Shown here: positions 24,936 to 33,367 of the stretch, one piece after another
How positions within the stretch are numbered: the stretch's first letter is position 1
Layout of the letters: the number at the start of each line of letters is the position of its first letter
NCBI GenBank assembly: GCA_963759875.1
Contig: CAVXBB010000015.1
Coordinates: forward strand, 1,054,001 to 1,118,000
Length of the DNA: 64,000 nt
Direction: 5' to 3'
Source of the DNA: JAFAGX01 sp963759875
GTDB lineage: Bacteria; Acidobacteriota; Terriglobia; Terriglobales; Acidobacteriaceae
Notes under the pieces: generated by a model
Seen by the model: only the letters and a program-made list of their open reading frames with translations
The model's database searches: none
What the model was told of the DNA's origin: nothing
Program-made: the position numbers and the translations under genes

Positions 24936-25312
24936 GAAGGGCTCCCTGGGTCTCAAGTTTGCCGAGCAATAGGTTGACCAAACCGGCTCAACTGAATCCT
25001 TTGAGTTTACGGATATGAGAATTCAAGGAATTGGAGGAATATTCGCGCGAAATATGGTTTTCCGTAGAGCTGCCTTATGCGCATCATGAAAGTTTGGCTA
25101 CTGCACCGCCTGGGCAAGGGGAGGCCCCATCCTAACCAGAGTGTTCCTTCCGAGGCTAGGGTGGGAGGAAACACGATCCACACTGTTACTTCTTCTCCAA
25201 ACTTCTGACTTCATCTTAAGCGGCAGCCGTATGAGCCGCGTGAACAGTCGTGCTCTGCGCTACAATTTCTCTCCCTTACCTTGGCACTTCAACGAGTCAA
25301 CCTGGAGGTGAA
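24936..25312. other. Intergenic region with one REP-like palindrome
   Basis: No credible gene is seen in these 377 nt. A 40-nt palindrome at 25126-25165 is the only structured element; an ATG at 25250 extends the next gene's frame but lacks support. Confidence 0.5.
25126..25165. repeat. REP-like palindrome related to the parDE-flanking repeats
   Basis: CCCATCCTA...TAGGGTGGG forms a 9-bp stem with one T-G pair. The outer and middle parts resemble the 41-bp inverted repeats at 20.5 and 21.3 kb, so these are one dispersed family. Confidence 0.6.
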
Positions 25313-25891
25313 ATGAAGCAACCGCTGCTTTGGCTTCTGTTATCCCCGGTGCTGTGCGCAGTTTTGTTTGCACAGGATGGGTCCATTACCGACGTGAAAG
25401 ACCGGTTCTTCCTGCCACACGATACTTTTTGGGGCTACGCGCAATTCGACCTTGCTCCTCCGCACAATGAGATTGATCCCAACCTGTGCACATCCAATGC
25501 CGGCAGCTACGGCGGCGTGAATGCTCCCTGCACCGAATTTGCGCGTTATATGCTCTCGGGCTCTCTAGAAGTTCGTCCCTTCGGCCAAGGCCAGCTCCGG
25601 CGCTTCATGCTTTTTGGCGAACCGTCCTTTCTGTTTGGCAGAAATATTCCGAAAACCCTTTACACATGGTCGTTCGATGCAATCGGAATTGAACATTCCT
25701 GGGGCCTCGGGGTTTATCTGGCCAAGGGATTCGAATTTCGCGTGACCCAGCACTTTCTCTTCGATCGGTTGGGGTCCCGTGATAAGAACCTCGGCACGGC
25801 GGATCTGGGGAACAATGGTCCTTGGGGGCGCTACAACGCCATCGGAGTGCGCAAGTATTTCGGCCAGCGCCGCTGGGGAGACGGGCACTAG
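25313..25891 (+). CDS. Secreted or outer-membrane protein, unknown function
   Basis: 192 aa with a signal peptide (MKQPLLWLLLSPVLCAVLFA). The mature part has alternating strands typical of a small outer-membrane barrel: DTFWGYAQFDLAPP, GSLEVRPFGQGQLRRFMLFGEPSFLFG, SFDAIGIEHSWGLGVYLAKGFEFRVTQHFLF, ending in NAIGVRKYFGQRRWGDGH. GGAGG precedes the chosen ATG by about 6 nt. It lies 32 nt before glnE but the two are unlikely to be related in function. Confidence 0.68.
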   Translation: MKQPLLWLLLSPVLCAVLFAQDGSITDVKDRFFLPHDTFWGYAQFDLAPPHNEIDPNLCTSNAGSYGGVNAPCTEFARYMLSGSLEVRPFGQGQLRRFMLFGEPSFLFGRNIPKTLYTWSFDAIGIEHSWGLGVYLAKGFEFRVTQHFLFDRLGSRDKNLGTADLGNNGPWGRYNAIGVRKYFGQRRWGDGH

Positions 25892-25923
25892 ACGTCGCGT
25901 CGGCTCAAGTATGAAGAGCCCGC

Positions 25924-27762
25924 GTGCTAAGCTGGGCCATCTTACAGAATGCTTTGAACTCCTCACCTGTGCCACAGACGGCTGCCGATCTCGTCGCTGC
26001 ACTCGGCTATATCCCGTTTCAGGACTCGGAAAACGCCAAACGGGCTTTCTTGCAGATCACAAACCGGCTCTCGTCCTCCTTGGCGAGCACCATCCCCGCC
26101 CTCCTCCTTGAGGCGCCAGATCCTGACTCCGCCCTGGTCCTTTTCGATCGGCTAGTGAGCCACGATTCGCCTGACATCCTGCGCCTGATCGAGTTTCATC
26201 CGCGCCTGGTCCATTACGCGCTGATCGTTTTCTCTCACAGCCAATTTCTCGGCGATACCCTGATTCATTCTCCAGACTTGCTAGGTTCTTTTCTCGAACA
26301 ACAAAGTCTGGACCGGAGCTACTCTCGGGAAGAATTCGAGCTAAGCCTTACGGAGTATCGGTCACGACTTCCGGGGGCGGATATATCAACCATCCTGGCG
26401 GGCTTCAAGCGGCGCGAGTACGTGCGCATCTTGCTCCGTGATGTGCTGAAGATCGCAGCCTTAGGCGAACTTACCACCGAAATCTCCGCCCTGGCGGACG
26501 TGCTTCTTCAGGCTGCGCTGGATGAAGCTGGAGCTGCCCTTCAGCGCCGTTATGGATGGCCGCAGAATTTCGACTCTAATGGTCGCGCGCAGGACACCTC
26601 ATTCGCCATTCTCTCCTTTGGCAAGCTGGGGGGAAACGAACTGAACTACTTCTCCGATGTCGATCTTATGTTCCTGTTCGGCGACGGCGCCGAGGCGCCC
26701 GGATCGTCCATTTCCATTCGCGAATACTTCATCCGTTTGGCGCAGGAAGTGACGAAAATTCTATCCTGTGCCAGCCCGCAAGGTCCCGTGTTCCGTATCG
26801 ATTTACGTCTGCGCCCGCAAGGAGGCGAGGGCGAATTAGCCATCAGTCTGCCTCAAGCCCTGCGCTATTACGCAACCACTGCGCACGACTGGGAACTGCA
26901 GGCGCTCATCAAAGTTCGCCATTCCGCCGGAGATGCAGCACTCTCCCGGCGTTTCATAGACGGTGTGCGGCCGCACGTCTACACGGAAAACGCGAATTTC
27001 GCGGCCATTAAAACGGCGCTGGTAGCCAGAGAGAAAATGCAGAAGCGCCGTCCTGCCAATCTCACCGGTGAGGATGCTGCGCTCAATGTGAAGATCGACG
27101 GCGGCGGCATTCGTGACATTGAATTTCTGGTGCAATGCCTGCAGCGCGTCTATGGTGGGGCGGAGCACTGGCTACAATCAAGCGGTACGCTTTTTTCGCT
27201 CCAGAAGCTTCACGATAATGGCCATCTTAGTGGAAATGAATTTCAAGAATTAAGTACGTCTTACGAATTTCTGCGCACCCTCGAACATCGGCTGCAGTTA
27301 CGGCGCGGACAGCAGACACACCGCATGCCTATCTCGGGGCCCGACCTCCAGATTCTCGAGCGCTCCATGGGACGATTCGATCCTGCCCAGCATCCCGAAT
27401 ACGAGTTCGTGAGTGTCGTTCGGCAGCGGATGGCAGTCGTTGCTGACATTTACCAGCGCGTCATCTATCAGCAGCAGAGCCGCAAGGCCCAGACGAGCGG
27501 AGTGCCGAGTTCCATCTGGCTCCCAGGCCGGAATTCAGCGCAGCCGATCATTCCAATCGCCAAATTTTGGATCGTCTGGCGGTCGATGCGCCTGGACTTT
27601 ATGAACTCGCGATTCGCGACGATATGGCCCCGATTACCCGCAAGAATTTCTTCCGCTTTCTTACCGCGGCGCTCACCAGTTCAGAGCGCTACGGAGCGGT
27701 GCTTCGAAACGCGCAAGCCGTGGTGCGCGCTTTTCCAATTTTCGAAGTCAGCGATTACCTGA
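25924..27762 (+). CDS. glnE: Glutamine synthetase adenylyltransferase, N-terminal half (frameshifted)
   Basis: 612 codons from a GTG. The homologous part is the adenylyl-removing half of GlnE: FGKLGGNELNYFSDVDLMFLFGDG (GGxELxxxSDxD nucleotidyltransferase motif), RIDLRLRPQGGEGELAISLPQALRYY and the helical region GGGIRDIEFLVQCLQ. Near 27483-27500 the true reading switches to another frame; the ~85 codons after that point in this frame are out-of-frame sequence. GlnE removes or adds AMP on glutamine synthetase in response to PII/glutamine. One base appears missing around 27483-27500. The second half follows as a separate entry. Confidence 0.88.
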   Translation: MLSWAILQNALNSSPVPQTAADLVAALGYIPFQDSENAKRAFLQITNRLSSSLASTIPALLLEAPDPDSALVLFDRLVSHDSPDILRLIEFHPRLVHYALIVFSHSQFLGDTLIHSPDLLGSFLEQQSLDRSYSREEFELSLTEYRSRLPGADISTILAGFKRREYVRILLRDVLKIAALGELTTEISALADVLLQAALDEAGAALQRRYGWPQNFDSNGRAQDTSFAILSFGKLGGNELNYFSDVDLMFLFGDGAEAPGSSISIREYFIRLAQEVTKILSCASPQGPVFRIDLRLRPQGGEGELAISLPQALRYYATTAHDWELQALIKVRHSAGDAALSRRFIDGVRPHVYTENANFAAIKTALVAREKMQKRRPANLTGEDAALNVKIDGGGIRDIEFLVQCLQRVYGGAEHWLQSSGTLFSLQKLHDNGHLSGNEFQELSTSYEFLRTLEHRLQLRRGQQTHRMPISGPDLQILERSMGRFDPAQHPEYEFVSVVRQRMAVVADIYQRVIYQQQSRKAQTSGVPSSIWLPGRNSAQPIIPIAKFWIVWRSMRLDFMNSRFATIWPRLPARISSAFLPRRSPVQSATERCFETRKPWCALFQFSKSAIT

Positions 27763-28907
27763 CGCAACTGTTAACTCGCCATCCGGAAGAGATTGCCAGC
27801 CTGGCCGATCCAGCCACGGCATCATCTCGCGCGGGCAGCGGTTATCTCTTTGAAACTCCTCTTGGCCAGGGTCGGATGGCCGACCCGGTGTTTGCCTACC
27901 TAGCCAATTCGGCAGCTCCTTACAACGAAAAACTCTCGCTGCTCCGCCGCCACTTCCGGCAGCGCATTTTCGCTTCCGGCGCGAAAGATATCGCCGAAAG
28001 CCGAGACGTGTATACCTCCTGTAGCGAAACCACATGCGCCGCTGAGGATGCTGTCGCCGCTGCTTTCGAAATTGCTGACGCGCCGAAGGGCTTGGCAGTT
28101 ATGGCGCTGGGGCGGCTCGGCGGCGGCGAGCTGGACTTGCTTTCCGACGTGGATCTTGTTTTTGTTCGCGAAGAGGCAAGCGACCGGGAGCAACTGAACC
28201 AGGCGGTCTCACGGATCGTACAGATTCTCGCTGCATACACCCATGACGGCATGATTTTCCCCGTGGACACGCGTTTGCGTCCACGCGGCGCGGAAGGAGA
28301 ACTGCTCAGCACTCCTGCCCACCTCGCGCGCTATTTCGAAGGGGAAGCGCACGCCTGGGAGGCTTTGACCTACACAAAATTGCGTTACATTGCAGGCTCA
28401 CGAAGTTTGGCTCAGGAAGCGATGGCGACGACTGCAGCTTTGTTCCGGCGTTTTGCCGCAGAAGTCGATTTCGCGCGCCACATCCGCAACATGCGTCAGA
28501 AGCTGGAAGCAACTGAGGCTGAAAAGAACTTCAAAACGTCCCCGGGCGCTGTCTATGATATCGAGTTCTTGACCGGTTTCTTACTGGTAAAGAATGGGAT
28601 TCATCAGAAAAACGGCAGCTTGCGTGACCGGCTCTGGCGTTGCGCCGATGCAGGCCTGCTGGCGAGACAAGATGCCGCTGCTCTCGATCATGCTGGAGAG
28701 TTGCTGCGTACCGTCGATCATGTAGTCCGGCTAGTCGTAGGACGACGGCACAAATGGCTTCCCACAACCGAGCACGCCCGTCGTGCAACCGAGAAGCTGG
28801 TGAGCGAAATATTGCGGCGCGACTTTAACCAGGGATTGGAAGCAGAACTGGAATGCACATTCCGCGGTATACGTGCAATCTACACGCGCGTGCTTGGTGC
28901 AGTTTGA
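27567..28907 (+). CDS. glnE: Glutamine synthetase adenylyltransferase, C-terminal half (frameshifted)
   Basis: 446 codons from an internal ATG, but the homologous frame is open from about 27483 (EFHLAPRPEFSAADHSNRQILD). It holds the second, adenylylating nucleotidyltransferase domain: LGRLGGGELDLLSDVDLVFV, PVDTRLRPRGAEGELLSTPAHLARYF and the helical VYDIEFLTGFLLVKNG. Joined to the first half it gives the usual ~950-1000 aa GlnE with both GGxELxxxSDxD sites intact. Either the indel is a sequence error or the enzyme is now split. The last 20 nt are repeated at 29030-29049. Confidence 0.88.
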   Translation: MDRLAVDAPGLYELAIRDDMAPITRKNFFRFLTAALTSSERYGAVLRNAQAVVRAFPIFEVSDYLTQLLTRHPEEIASLADPATASSRAGSGYLFETPLGQGRMADPVFAYLANSAAPYNEKLSLLRRHFRQRIFASGAKDIAESRDVYTSCSETTCAAEDAVAAAFEIADAPKGLAVMALGRLGGGELDLLSDVDLVFVREEASDREQLNQAVSRIVQILAAYTHDGMIFPVDTRLRPRGAEGELLSTPAHLARYFEGEAHAWEALTYTKLRYIAGSRSLAQEAMATTAALFRRFAAEVDFARHIRNMRQKLEATEAEKNFKTSPGAVYDIEFLTGFLLVKNGIHQKNGSLRDRLWRCADAGLLARQDAAALDHAGELLRTVDHVVRLVVGRRHKWLPTTEHARRATEKLVSEILRRDFNQGLEAELECTFRGIRAIYTRVLGAV

Positions 28908-28908
28908 T

Positions 28909-28950
28909 GGTCATCCTCGAGCAAGCTTATTTCGCGCAGCGAAGGATCTG
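28909..28950. repeat. Degenerate REP-like element after glnE
   Basis: GGTCATCCTCGAGC and AGCGAAGGATCT flank a short GC-rich centre, matching the GTCATCCTGAGCGAAGGACCT family with small insertions. It lies between the glnE stop and the echo of the glnE end. Confidence 0.45.
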
Positions 28951-29029
28951 GACGATCCGCGCGAAGCATCGCGTTTGCTGCGATGCAACAATCGCGCGTT
29001 TGGATCGCCTCCTCTTTCAAGCTGCACCA

Positions 29030-29554
29030 CTAAACGCGCGTGCTTGGCGTTGCTGCCGGATAGGAAGCCGCGGGCGCAGTTCTCCGACTGCGCTGAATTA
29101 ACCAGATTATCAATGCCACAATTCCACCCAGGAAAAGAAACGGTGCGAGAAGAATTGGCACTATCCAACCCCCTCCACCTACCGAGGTGACATCCCCGCC
29201 GATCACAGCCTGCGCATCGCGGTGAATGCTTCCAGCCACGTCAACCACGTCTCCGCCAACTTTGGCGTCATTTTCTAATCGGATACTGCCTGCGACCGCA
29301 ACCGTATCTCCGGCGATCTGGGCACCGTTTTCCAGAATGATACTTCCCGCAACTGCCACCACATCGCCATTGGTTTGGCCGCGCACCCGAATCGAGCAGG
29401 CAACGCACACCACATCGCCCACATTCTCGCCGGGGTGTATCACGATGGAGCGTCCGATCTGAACTCGATCGTTCGACTGTTCAGCCGCAGCTGTCGTCGA
29501 CGAGAGGACCAGCAAGCCAACAATGGCAATTGCACTCAGGATGCGATTCCGCAT
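29030..29554 (-). CDS. Membrane protein with bactofilin-like beta-helix repeats
   Basis: 174 aa. A signal peptide (MRNRILSAIAIVGLLVLSSTTAAA) is followed by repeats of the pattern GDVVAVAGSIxLExxAxIxGD: RVQIGRSIVIHPGENVGD, VVCVACSIRVRGQTNGDV, VVAVAGSIILENGAQIAG, TVAVAGSIRLENDAKVGG, VVDVAGSIHRDAQAVIGG. This is a right-handed beta-helix like the bactofilin/polymer-forming cytoskeletal domain, here exported. A transmembrane helix (WIVPILLAPFLFLGGIVALIIWL) and a short basic tail follow. Its final codons (STRV-stop) lie within a copied piece of the glnE 3' end. Confidence 0.75.
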   Translation of the reverse strand: MRNRILSAIAIVGLLVLSSTTAAAEQSNDRVQIGRSIVIHPGENVGDVVCVACSIRVRGQTNGDVVAVAGSIILENGAQIAGDTVAVAGSIRLENDAKVGGDVVDVAGSIHRDAQAVIGGDVTSVGGGGWIVPILLAPFLFLGGIVALIIWLIQRSRRTAPAASYPAATPSTRV

Positions 29555-29822
29555 ATAAATGTGCTCCACGAGTGTGTGCCATGAGCTGTGCCCAGCCCAT
29601 CAGCACGACGACCACAGTATATCCGGTTGGATCGCAGAAGTCGCCAAGCGGCATTTTCTATCTTGCTTGGAGTCGGTGGGCGAGCGTCTCAAATAAACCC
29701 CAATACGCTGCATGGGTCGGTTTCGAGACAGCAGCGATCATCGCCTTATTCTGCTTGGGCACCTGCTCCATGATTTCAAGGTGACGACTCAAGACAATCG
29801 GCGGCCCAGACGTCTAATGCCC

Positions 29823-30287
29823 TCATCGCCGTTTCGTTTTCAGGCTGTAATTCCGGATGTCGCCAAACGCGGTCACGCCGATATGCCCAATCGACAACCA
29901 GCGCTCGAGTGCGTGATGGCCGGTGCGGTGGAATACGTATGAAATTCCAATTGACGTCATGGTACCGGCCGCTTCCAGACTGGCGAAACCGGCTGAATTA
30001 TCCACCACTTCCTGCGGCAGCAGAATCTCCTTGCGTCCTCGCGCCTGGAAGTTACGCGTGGATGCATAATCCATACCTCGGGTGAAGGCAATTCCAGAAA
30101 AAAGCCAGATGTTTTCCCGGTCCCAAAATCTGTGCACGGGCGGCGCGGGCTGCGGCTGTGCTTCCAGAACGCTTCTGGAAACCTCTGGCTGCGGTGGGCC
30201 AGCCACCGCCTCCTGCGCACGGCAAAGCTGGACCGCGAGAAACACGGGCAAGATCGCTAGAACTGCGCGACGCAAAAACCAGCGCAT
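29823..30287 (-). CDS. Exported hypothetical protein
   Basis: 154 aa. The N-terminus MRWFLRRAVLAILPVFLAVQLCRAQ is a signal peptide, followed by a proline-rich stretch (PPQPEVSRSVLEAQPQPAPPV) and then ENIWLFSGIAFTRGMDYASTRNFQARGRKEILLP, with weakly hydrophobic segments GFASLEAAGTMTSIGISYVFH and IGHIGVTAFGDIRN. This resembles short Acidobacterial exported proteins without a known role. About 270 nt separate it from the bactofilin-like gene. Confidence 0.65.
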   Translation of the reverse strand: MRWFLRRAVLAILPVFLAVQLCRAQEAVAGPPQPEVSRSVLEAQPQPAPPVHRFWDRENIWLFSGIAFTRGMDYASTRNFQARGRKEILLPQEVVDNSAGFASLEAAGTMTSIGISYVFHRTGHHALERWLSIGHIGVTAFGDIRNYSLKTKRR

Positions 30288-30370
30288 CCTGGCATTTTAG
30301 AGGATGCCTCCCCCGGTCTCGTCTGACCTTAGTAACTTTTCTGTAGCTTATCGGAGCACCATAATGTTCT

Positions 30371-30724
30371 GTGCTCGAAAAACGGAATTCGCGGCGAAGC
30401 AAGATGGTGCTCGGGGTCAAGGTCTCGCTCGACGAAACCGCTCACCTGGTTCACACCGTCGATATTACTGATAATGGCGCACAGCTGGGAGGTCTCCGCG
30501 CCCAATTGGAACCCGGCGTTGTCATCGCGTTGCAGCGCGGCCGTCAGAAAGCGAACTTCCGAATCATATGGATCCGACAGCTTGCTCCGAACGAATTGCG
30601 CGCCGGAGTCGAATGTCTCCAGCCCACAAAAAAGTTTTGGGGTGTTGACCTTTCCGAGCGCGAACGCGGATGCAACCGCTTCACCAACGCGATCATGACC
30701 CTGATCACCAGCCGCTCCCGTTGA
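30371..30724 (+). CDS. Short PilZ-domain protein
   Basis: 117 aa starting at GTG (MLEKRNSRRSKMVLGVKVSLDE). The order RNSRRSK, DITDNGAQLGGL (D-x-T-D-N-G turn) and FRIIWIRQLAPNELRAGVECLQP fits a minimal PilZ domain; RNSRR could supply the cyclic-di-GMP arginines. The C-terminus is basic. It lies about 85 nt upstream of icd, with which it need not share a role. Confidence 0.75.
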   Translation: MLEKRNSRRSKMVLGVKVSLDETAHLVHTVDITDNGAQLGGLRAQLEPGVVIALQRGRQKANFRIIWIRQLAPNELRAGVECLQPTKKFWGVDLSERERGCNRFTNAIMTLITSRSR

Positions 30725-30808
30725 TCTCGCCGTCAATCATATCCGCTGCCATGTCCTGCCAACCCTTTATAATTGTCGCTTTGATTCCTGCACGCGAAAG
30801 GCATAGTG

Positions 30809-31324
30809 ATGGCGGGTTCTTATAACGGAATGGCGGTGCCCGGCAACGGCGCGCGAATTACCTACAATAACGGGCGCTATTCGGTGCCCGACAATCCCAT
30901 CATTCCTTTCATCGAGGGCGATGGCACCGGGCGCGACATTTGGAAGGCCTCCGTCCGCGTCTTTGATGCGGCCGTGCAAAGGGCGTACCAAGGTAAACGG
31001 CGGGTCGAGTGGTATGAGGTGTTCGCCGGCGAGAAGGCTTTCTCCAAATTCAAGAATTGGCTGCCGGAAGATACCGTAAATGCGATGCGCGATTTGCGCG
31101 TAGCCATTAAAGGTCCATTGACTACGCCGGTAGGCGGCGGTATTCGTTCCTTAAACGTCGCATTACGACAGATTCTCGACCTCTACGCCTGCGTTCGTCC
31201 AGTGAAGTACTACAAAGGAACTCCCTCGCCGGTCAAAAATCCAGAGCGCATGGACGTCGTTATCTACCGCGAAAACACCGAAGACGTTTATGCGGGAATC
31301 GAGTGGGAAGCAGGGAACTCCTGA
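30809..31324 (+). CDS. icd: NADP-type isocitrate dehydrogenase, N-terminal part (frameshifted)
   Basis: The first ~170 codons encode the N-terminal part of isocitrate dehydrogenase: VPDNPIIPFIEGDGTGRDIW, KGPLTTPVGGGIRSLNVALRQILDLYACVRPVKY and MDVVIYRENTEDVYAGIEW. The frame then ends at TGA. One extra G in the run GTGGG at about 31302-31306 explains it: without that base the codons read GIEWKQGTPEAAKVIDF. The enzyme converts isocitrate to 2-oxoglutarate in the TCA cycle. Start at ATG 30809 (GTG 30806 is adjacent). Confidence 0.9.
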   Translation: MAGSYNGMAVPGNGARITYNNGRYSVPDNPIIPFIEGDGTGRDIWKASVRVFDAAVQRAYQGKRRVEWYEVFAGEKAFSKFKNWLPEDTVNAMRDLRVAIKGPLTTPVGGGIRSLNVALRQILDLYACVRPVKYYKGTPSPVKNPERMDVVIYRENTEDVYAGIEWEAGNS

Positions 31325-32237
31325 GGCTGCCAAGGTCATCGACTTCATCAATCGCGAGATGCTCAAGGGTGGCAAGAAGTCAGTTCGCACCGATTCCGGC
31401 ATAGGCATCAAGCCCATCTCCATTACTGGCACCAAGCGATTGGTCCGTATGGCAATTCAATTTGCCCTTGACAGCGGCCGAAACAAAGTGACTCTCGTCC
31501 ACAAGGGCAACATTCAGAAGTTCACTGAAGGCGCATTTCGCAAGTGGGGTTACGAACTCGCTACTCAGGAATTCCGCGACCAGGTGGTCACTGAACGGGA
31601 AAGCTGGATTCTCGACAATAAAGATCGCAACCCGAATATCAGCATTGAGGAGAACGCGCATCTGACAGAGCCGGGCTTAGAGTTTGCCTCCGAAGACTTC
31701 CGCAAATCCGTTTATGACGAGGTCCGCGACGTTCTCGCCTCCATCTATGCGACCCACGGCAAGGCCGCGTGGAAAGAGAAGCTGATGATCAACGACCGCA
31801 TCGCTGACTCCATTTTCCAGCAGATCGTCACCCGGGCGGATGAGTATTCTGTGCTGGCAACGCCCAATTTGAACGGCGACTACATTTCCGACGCTTGCGC
31901 GGCACAAGTAGGTGGTCTCGGCATTGCGCCGGGCGCGAACATCGGTGATGGATATGCAATTTTCGAGGCTACACACGGCACCGCCCCCAAATACGCCGAT
32001 AAAGATGTGATTAATCCCGGCTCAGTGATTTTGTCCGGTGTGATGATGTTTCGCTTTCTCGGTTGGGGCGAAGCCGCCGATCTGATTGAGCACGGCGTCG
32101 AAAGTGCCATCGAACAGAAAAAAGTTACTTACGATTTCGAGCGGTTGATGGAGGGTGCGACCAAGGTCAAAACCAGCGAGTTCGCCAATTACATCATCCA
32201 GAATATGGATTCCGCAGTTTTGACCGCGGCACATTAA
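31290..32237 (+). CDS. icd: NADP-type isocitrate dehydrogenase, C-terminal part (frameshifted)
   Basis: The remaining ~310 codons of icd lie in the next frame. Typical blocks are VRTDSGIGIKPISITGTKRLVRMAIQFAL, VTLVHKGNIQKFTEGAFRKWGYELA, DRIADSIFQQI, VLATPNLNGDYISDACAAQVGGLGIAPGANIGDG and the nucleotide loop EATHGTAPKYADKD. The Lys of VHKGN and the Asp metal ligands are present, so the joined protein should be active. The 16 codons before GTPEAAK belong to the wrong frame. mdh starts 59 nt after the stop. Confidence 0.9.
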   Translation: MRESSGKQGTPEAAKVIDFINREMLKGGKKSVRTDSGIGIKPISITGTKRLVRMAIQFALDSGRNKVTLVHKGNIQKFTEGAFRKWGYELATQEFRDQVVTERESWILDNKDRNPNISIEENAHLTEPGLEFASEDFRKSVYDEVRDVLASIYATHGKAAWKEKLMINDRIADSIFQQIVTRADEYSVLATPNLNGDYISDACAAQVGGLGIAPGANIGDGYAIFEATHGTAPKYADKDVINPGSVILSGVMMFRFLGWGEAADLIEHGVESAIEQKKVTYDFERLMEGATKVKTSEFANYIIQNMDSAVLTAAH

Positions 32238-32296
32238 GAAATTGTCTGTGTGATCTCTGCGTCCTCTGTGGTTGGACGCTTGTGGAGAAGGAAATC

Positions 32297-33223
32297 ATGC
32301 GTAAGAAAGTGACGATCGTAGGTTCGGGAAATGTGGGCTCGACCGCAGCCCATTGGATTACGTCGAAAGAACTGGCCGATGTGGTTCTCATCGACATCGT
32401 TGAAGGCATTCCGCAGGGCAAAGGCCTTGATCTGCTCGAAGCGATGCCCATTGAGAAGCGCGATTCTCACATTATTGGAACTCAGGATTACTCCGACACT
32501 GCCAATTCCGACATCGTGGTCATTACCGCCGGCATTCCGCGCAAACCGGGCATGAGCCGCGACGACCTGCTGAATACGAACCTGAAAATAATGAAAGACG
32601 TTGTCAGCAAGGCCGTGCAGTTCTCTCCCGACTGCATCCTCATTATTGTCTCCAATCCTCTCGACGCAATGGCGCAGGCGGCATATAAGATGAGCGGCTT
32701 TGCGCGCGAGCGCGTCATCGGAATGGCCGGCGTGCTCGATTCCGCACGCTTCCGCGCATTTATTGCCGATCATCTGAAAGTCAGCGTTGAGAACGTCACC
32801 GCGTTCGTGCTCGGCGGCCACGGGGACTCGATGGTTCCGCTGCCCAGGTATTCGACGGTTGCTGGCATTCCCATCACCGAACTGATTGATGCGCAGACGA
32901 TCGAGCGCCTGGTTCAGCGCACGCGGGACGGTGGTGCAGAAATTGTGAAATATCTCAAGACCGGCAGTGCTTATTACGCGCCGTCTGCCGCTGTGACCGA
33001 AATGGTTGAGGCCATCTTGAAAGATAAGAAGAAGATTCTTCCCTGCGCCGCTTATCTCGAAGGCGAATACGGCATCGACGGGCTTTTCGTGGGCGTGCCT
33101 GTGAAGTTGGGTTCAAAGGGTATTGAGCAGATCATCGAAATCAGTTTGACTCCGGACGAGCAGGAGCAACTCAATCGCAGCGCCGGCGCCGTAAAAGAAT
33201 TAGTGGGCGTAATCGGCGTATAA
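32297..33223 (+). CDS. mdh: Malate dehydrogenase
   Basis: 308 aa LDH-like NAD-dependent malate dehydrogenase. The N-terminal dinucleotide loop is VTIVGSGNVGSTAAHW; the NAD acidic residue is DIVEG; the catalytic loop IPRKPGMSRDDLL, VSNPLDAMAQAAY, the catalytic histidine in LGGHGDSMVPLPR and the C-terminal VPVKLGSKGIEQIIEI are all clear. The start ATG has GGAG upstream; GTG at 32282 is an alternative. It sits directly after icd, so two TCA steps are together. The final codons (GAVKELVG) are duplicated 86 nt further on. Confidence 0.95.
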   Translation: MRKKVTIVGSGNVGSTAAHWITSKELADVVLIDIVEGIPQGKGLDLLEAMPIEKRDSHIIGTQDYSDTANSDIVVITAGIPRKPGMSRDDLLNTNLKIMKDVVSKAVQFSPDCILIIVSNPLDAMAQAAYKMSGFARERVIGMAGVLDSARFRAFIADHLKVSVENVTAFVLGGHGDSMVPLPRYSTVAGIPITELIDAQTIERLVQRTRDGGAEIVKYLKTGSAYYAPSAAVTEMVEAILKDKKKILPCAAYLEGEYGIDGLFVGVPVKLGSKGIEQIIEISLTPDEQEQLNRSAGAVKELVGVIGV

Positions 33224-33241
33224 GGCCCACTCCGCAAGTGC

Positions 33242-33261
33242 CATCCTGAGCGAAGCGAACC
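33242..33261. repeat. REP-like core CATCCTGAGCGAAGCGAAC
   Basis: A copy of the GTCATCCTGAGCGAAGCGAA family lies just after mdh, followed by an echo of the mdh 3' end (33274-33295). Confidence 0.55.
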
Positions 33262-33273
33262 GTGAGTGCGGGA

Positions 33274-33295
33274 GCCGTGAAAGAATTAGTGGCCG
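33274..33295 (+). repeat. Second copy of the mdh 3' end
   Basis: GCCGTGAAAGAATTAGTGG is shared with the mdh coding end at 33188-33209, agreeing at 20 of 22 nt. It lies downstream of the mdh stop and has no coding role of its own. Confidence 0.7.
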
Positions 33296-33307
33296 AACCG
33301 GCGGTAG

Positions 33308-33328
33308 GGCACGACTTCCAGTCGTGCC
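33308..33328. repeat. Perfect 9-bp stem palindrome
   Basis: GGCACGACT-TCC-AGTCGTGCC lies between mdh and the convergent cyclophilin gene. No T-run follows on either strand, so it looks like a dispersed palindrome more than a terminator, though it could stop both transcripts. Confidence 0.6.
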
Positions 33329-33367
33329 GATCAAGGCGCACGGAAGGCTTTAGCCGCTGAGGTAACC

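Noticed and set aside
29570..29822. Plus-strand 67-codon frame with a hydrophobic end
   Set aside because: No homologous pattern or ribosome site; treated as spacer.
33308..33328. Terminator for mdh
   Set aside because: Perfect stem but no T-run on either strand; kept as palindrome only.
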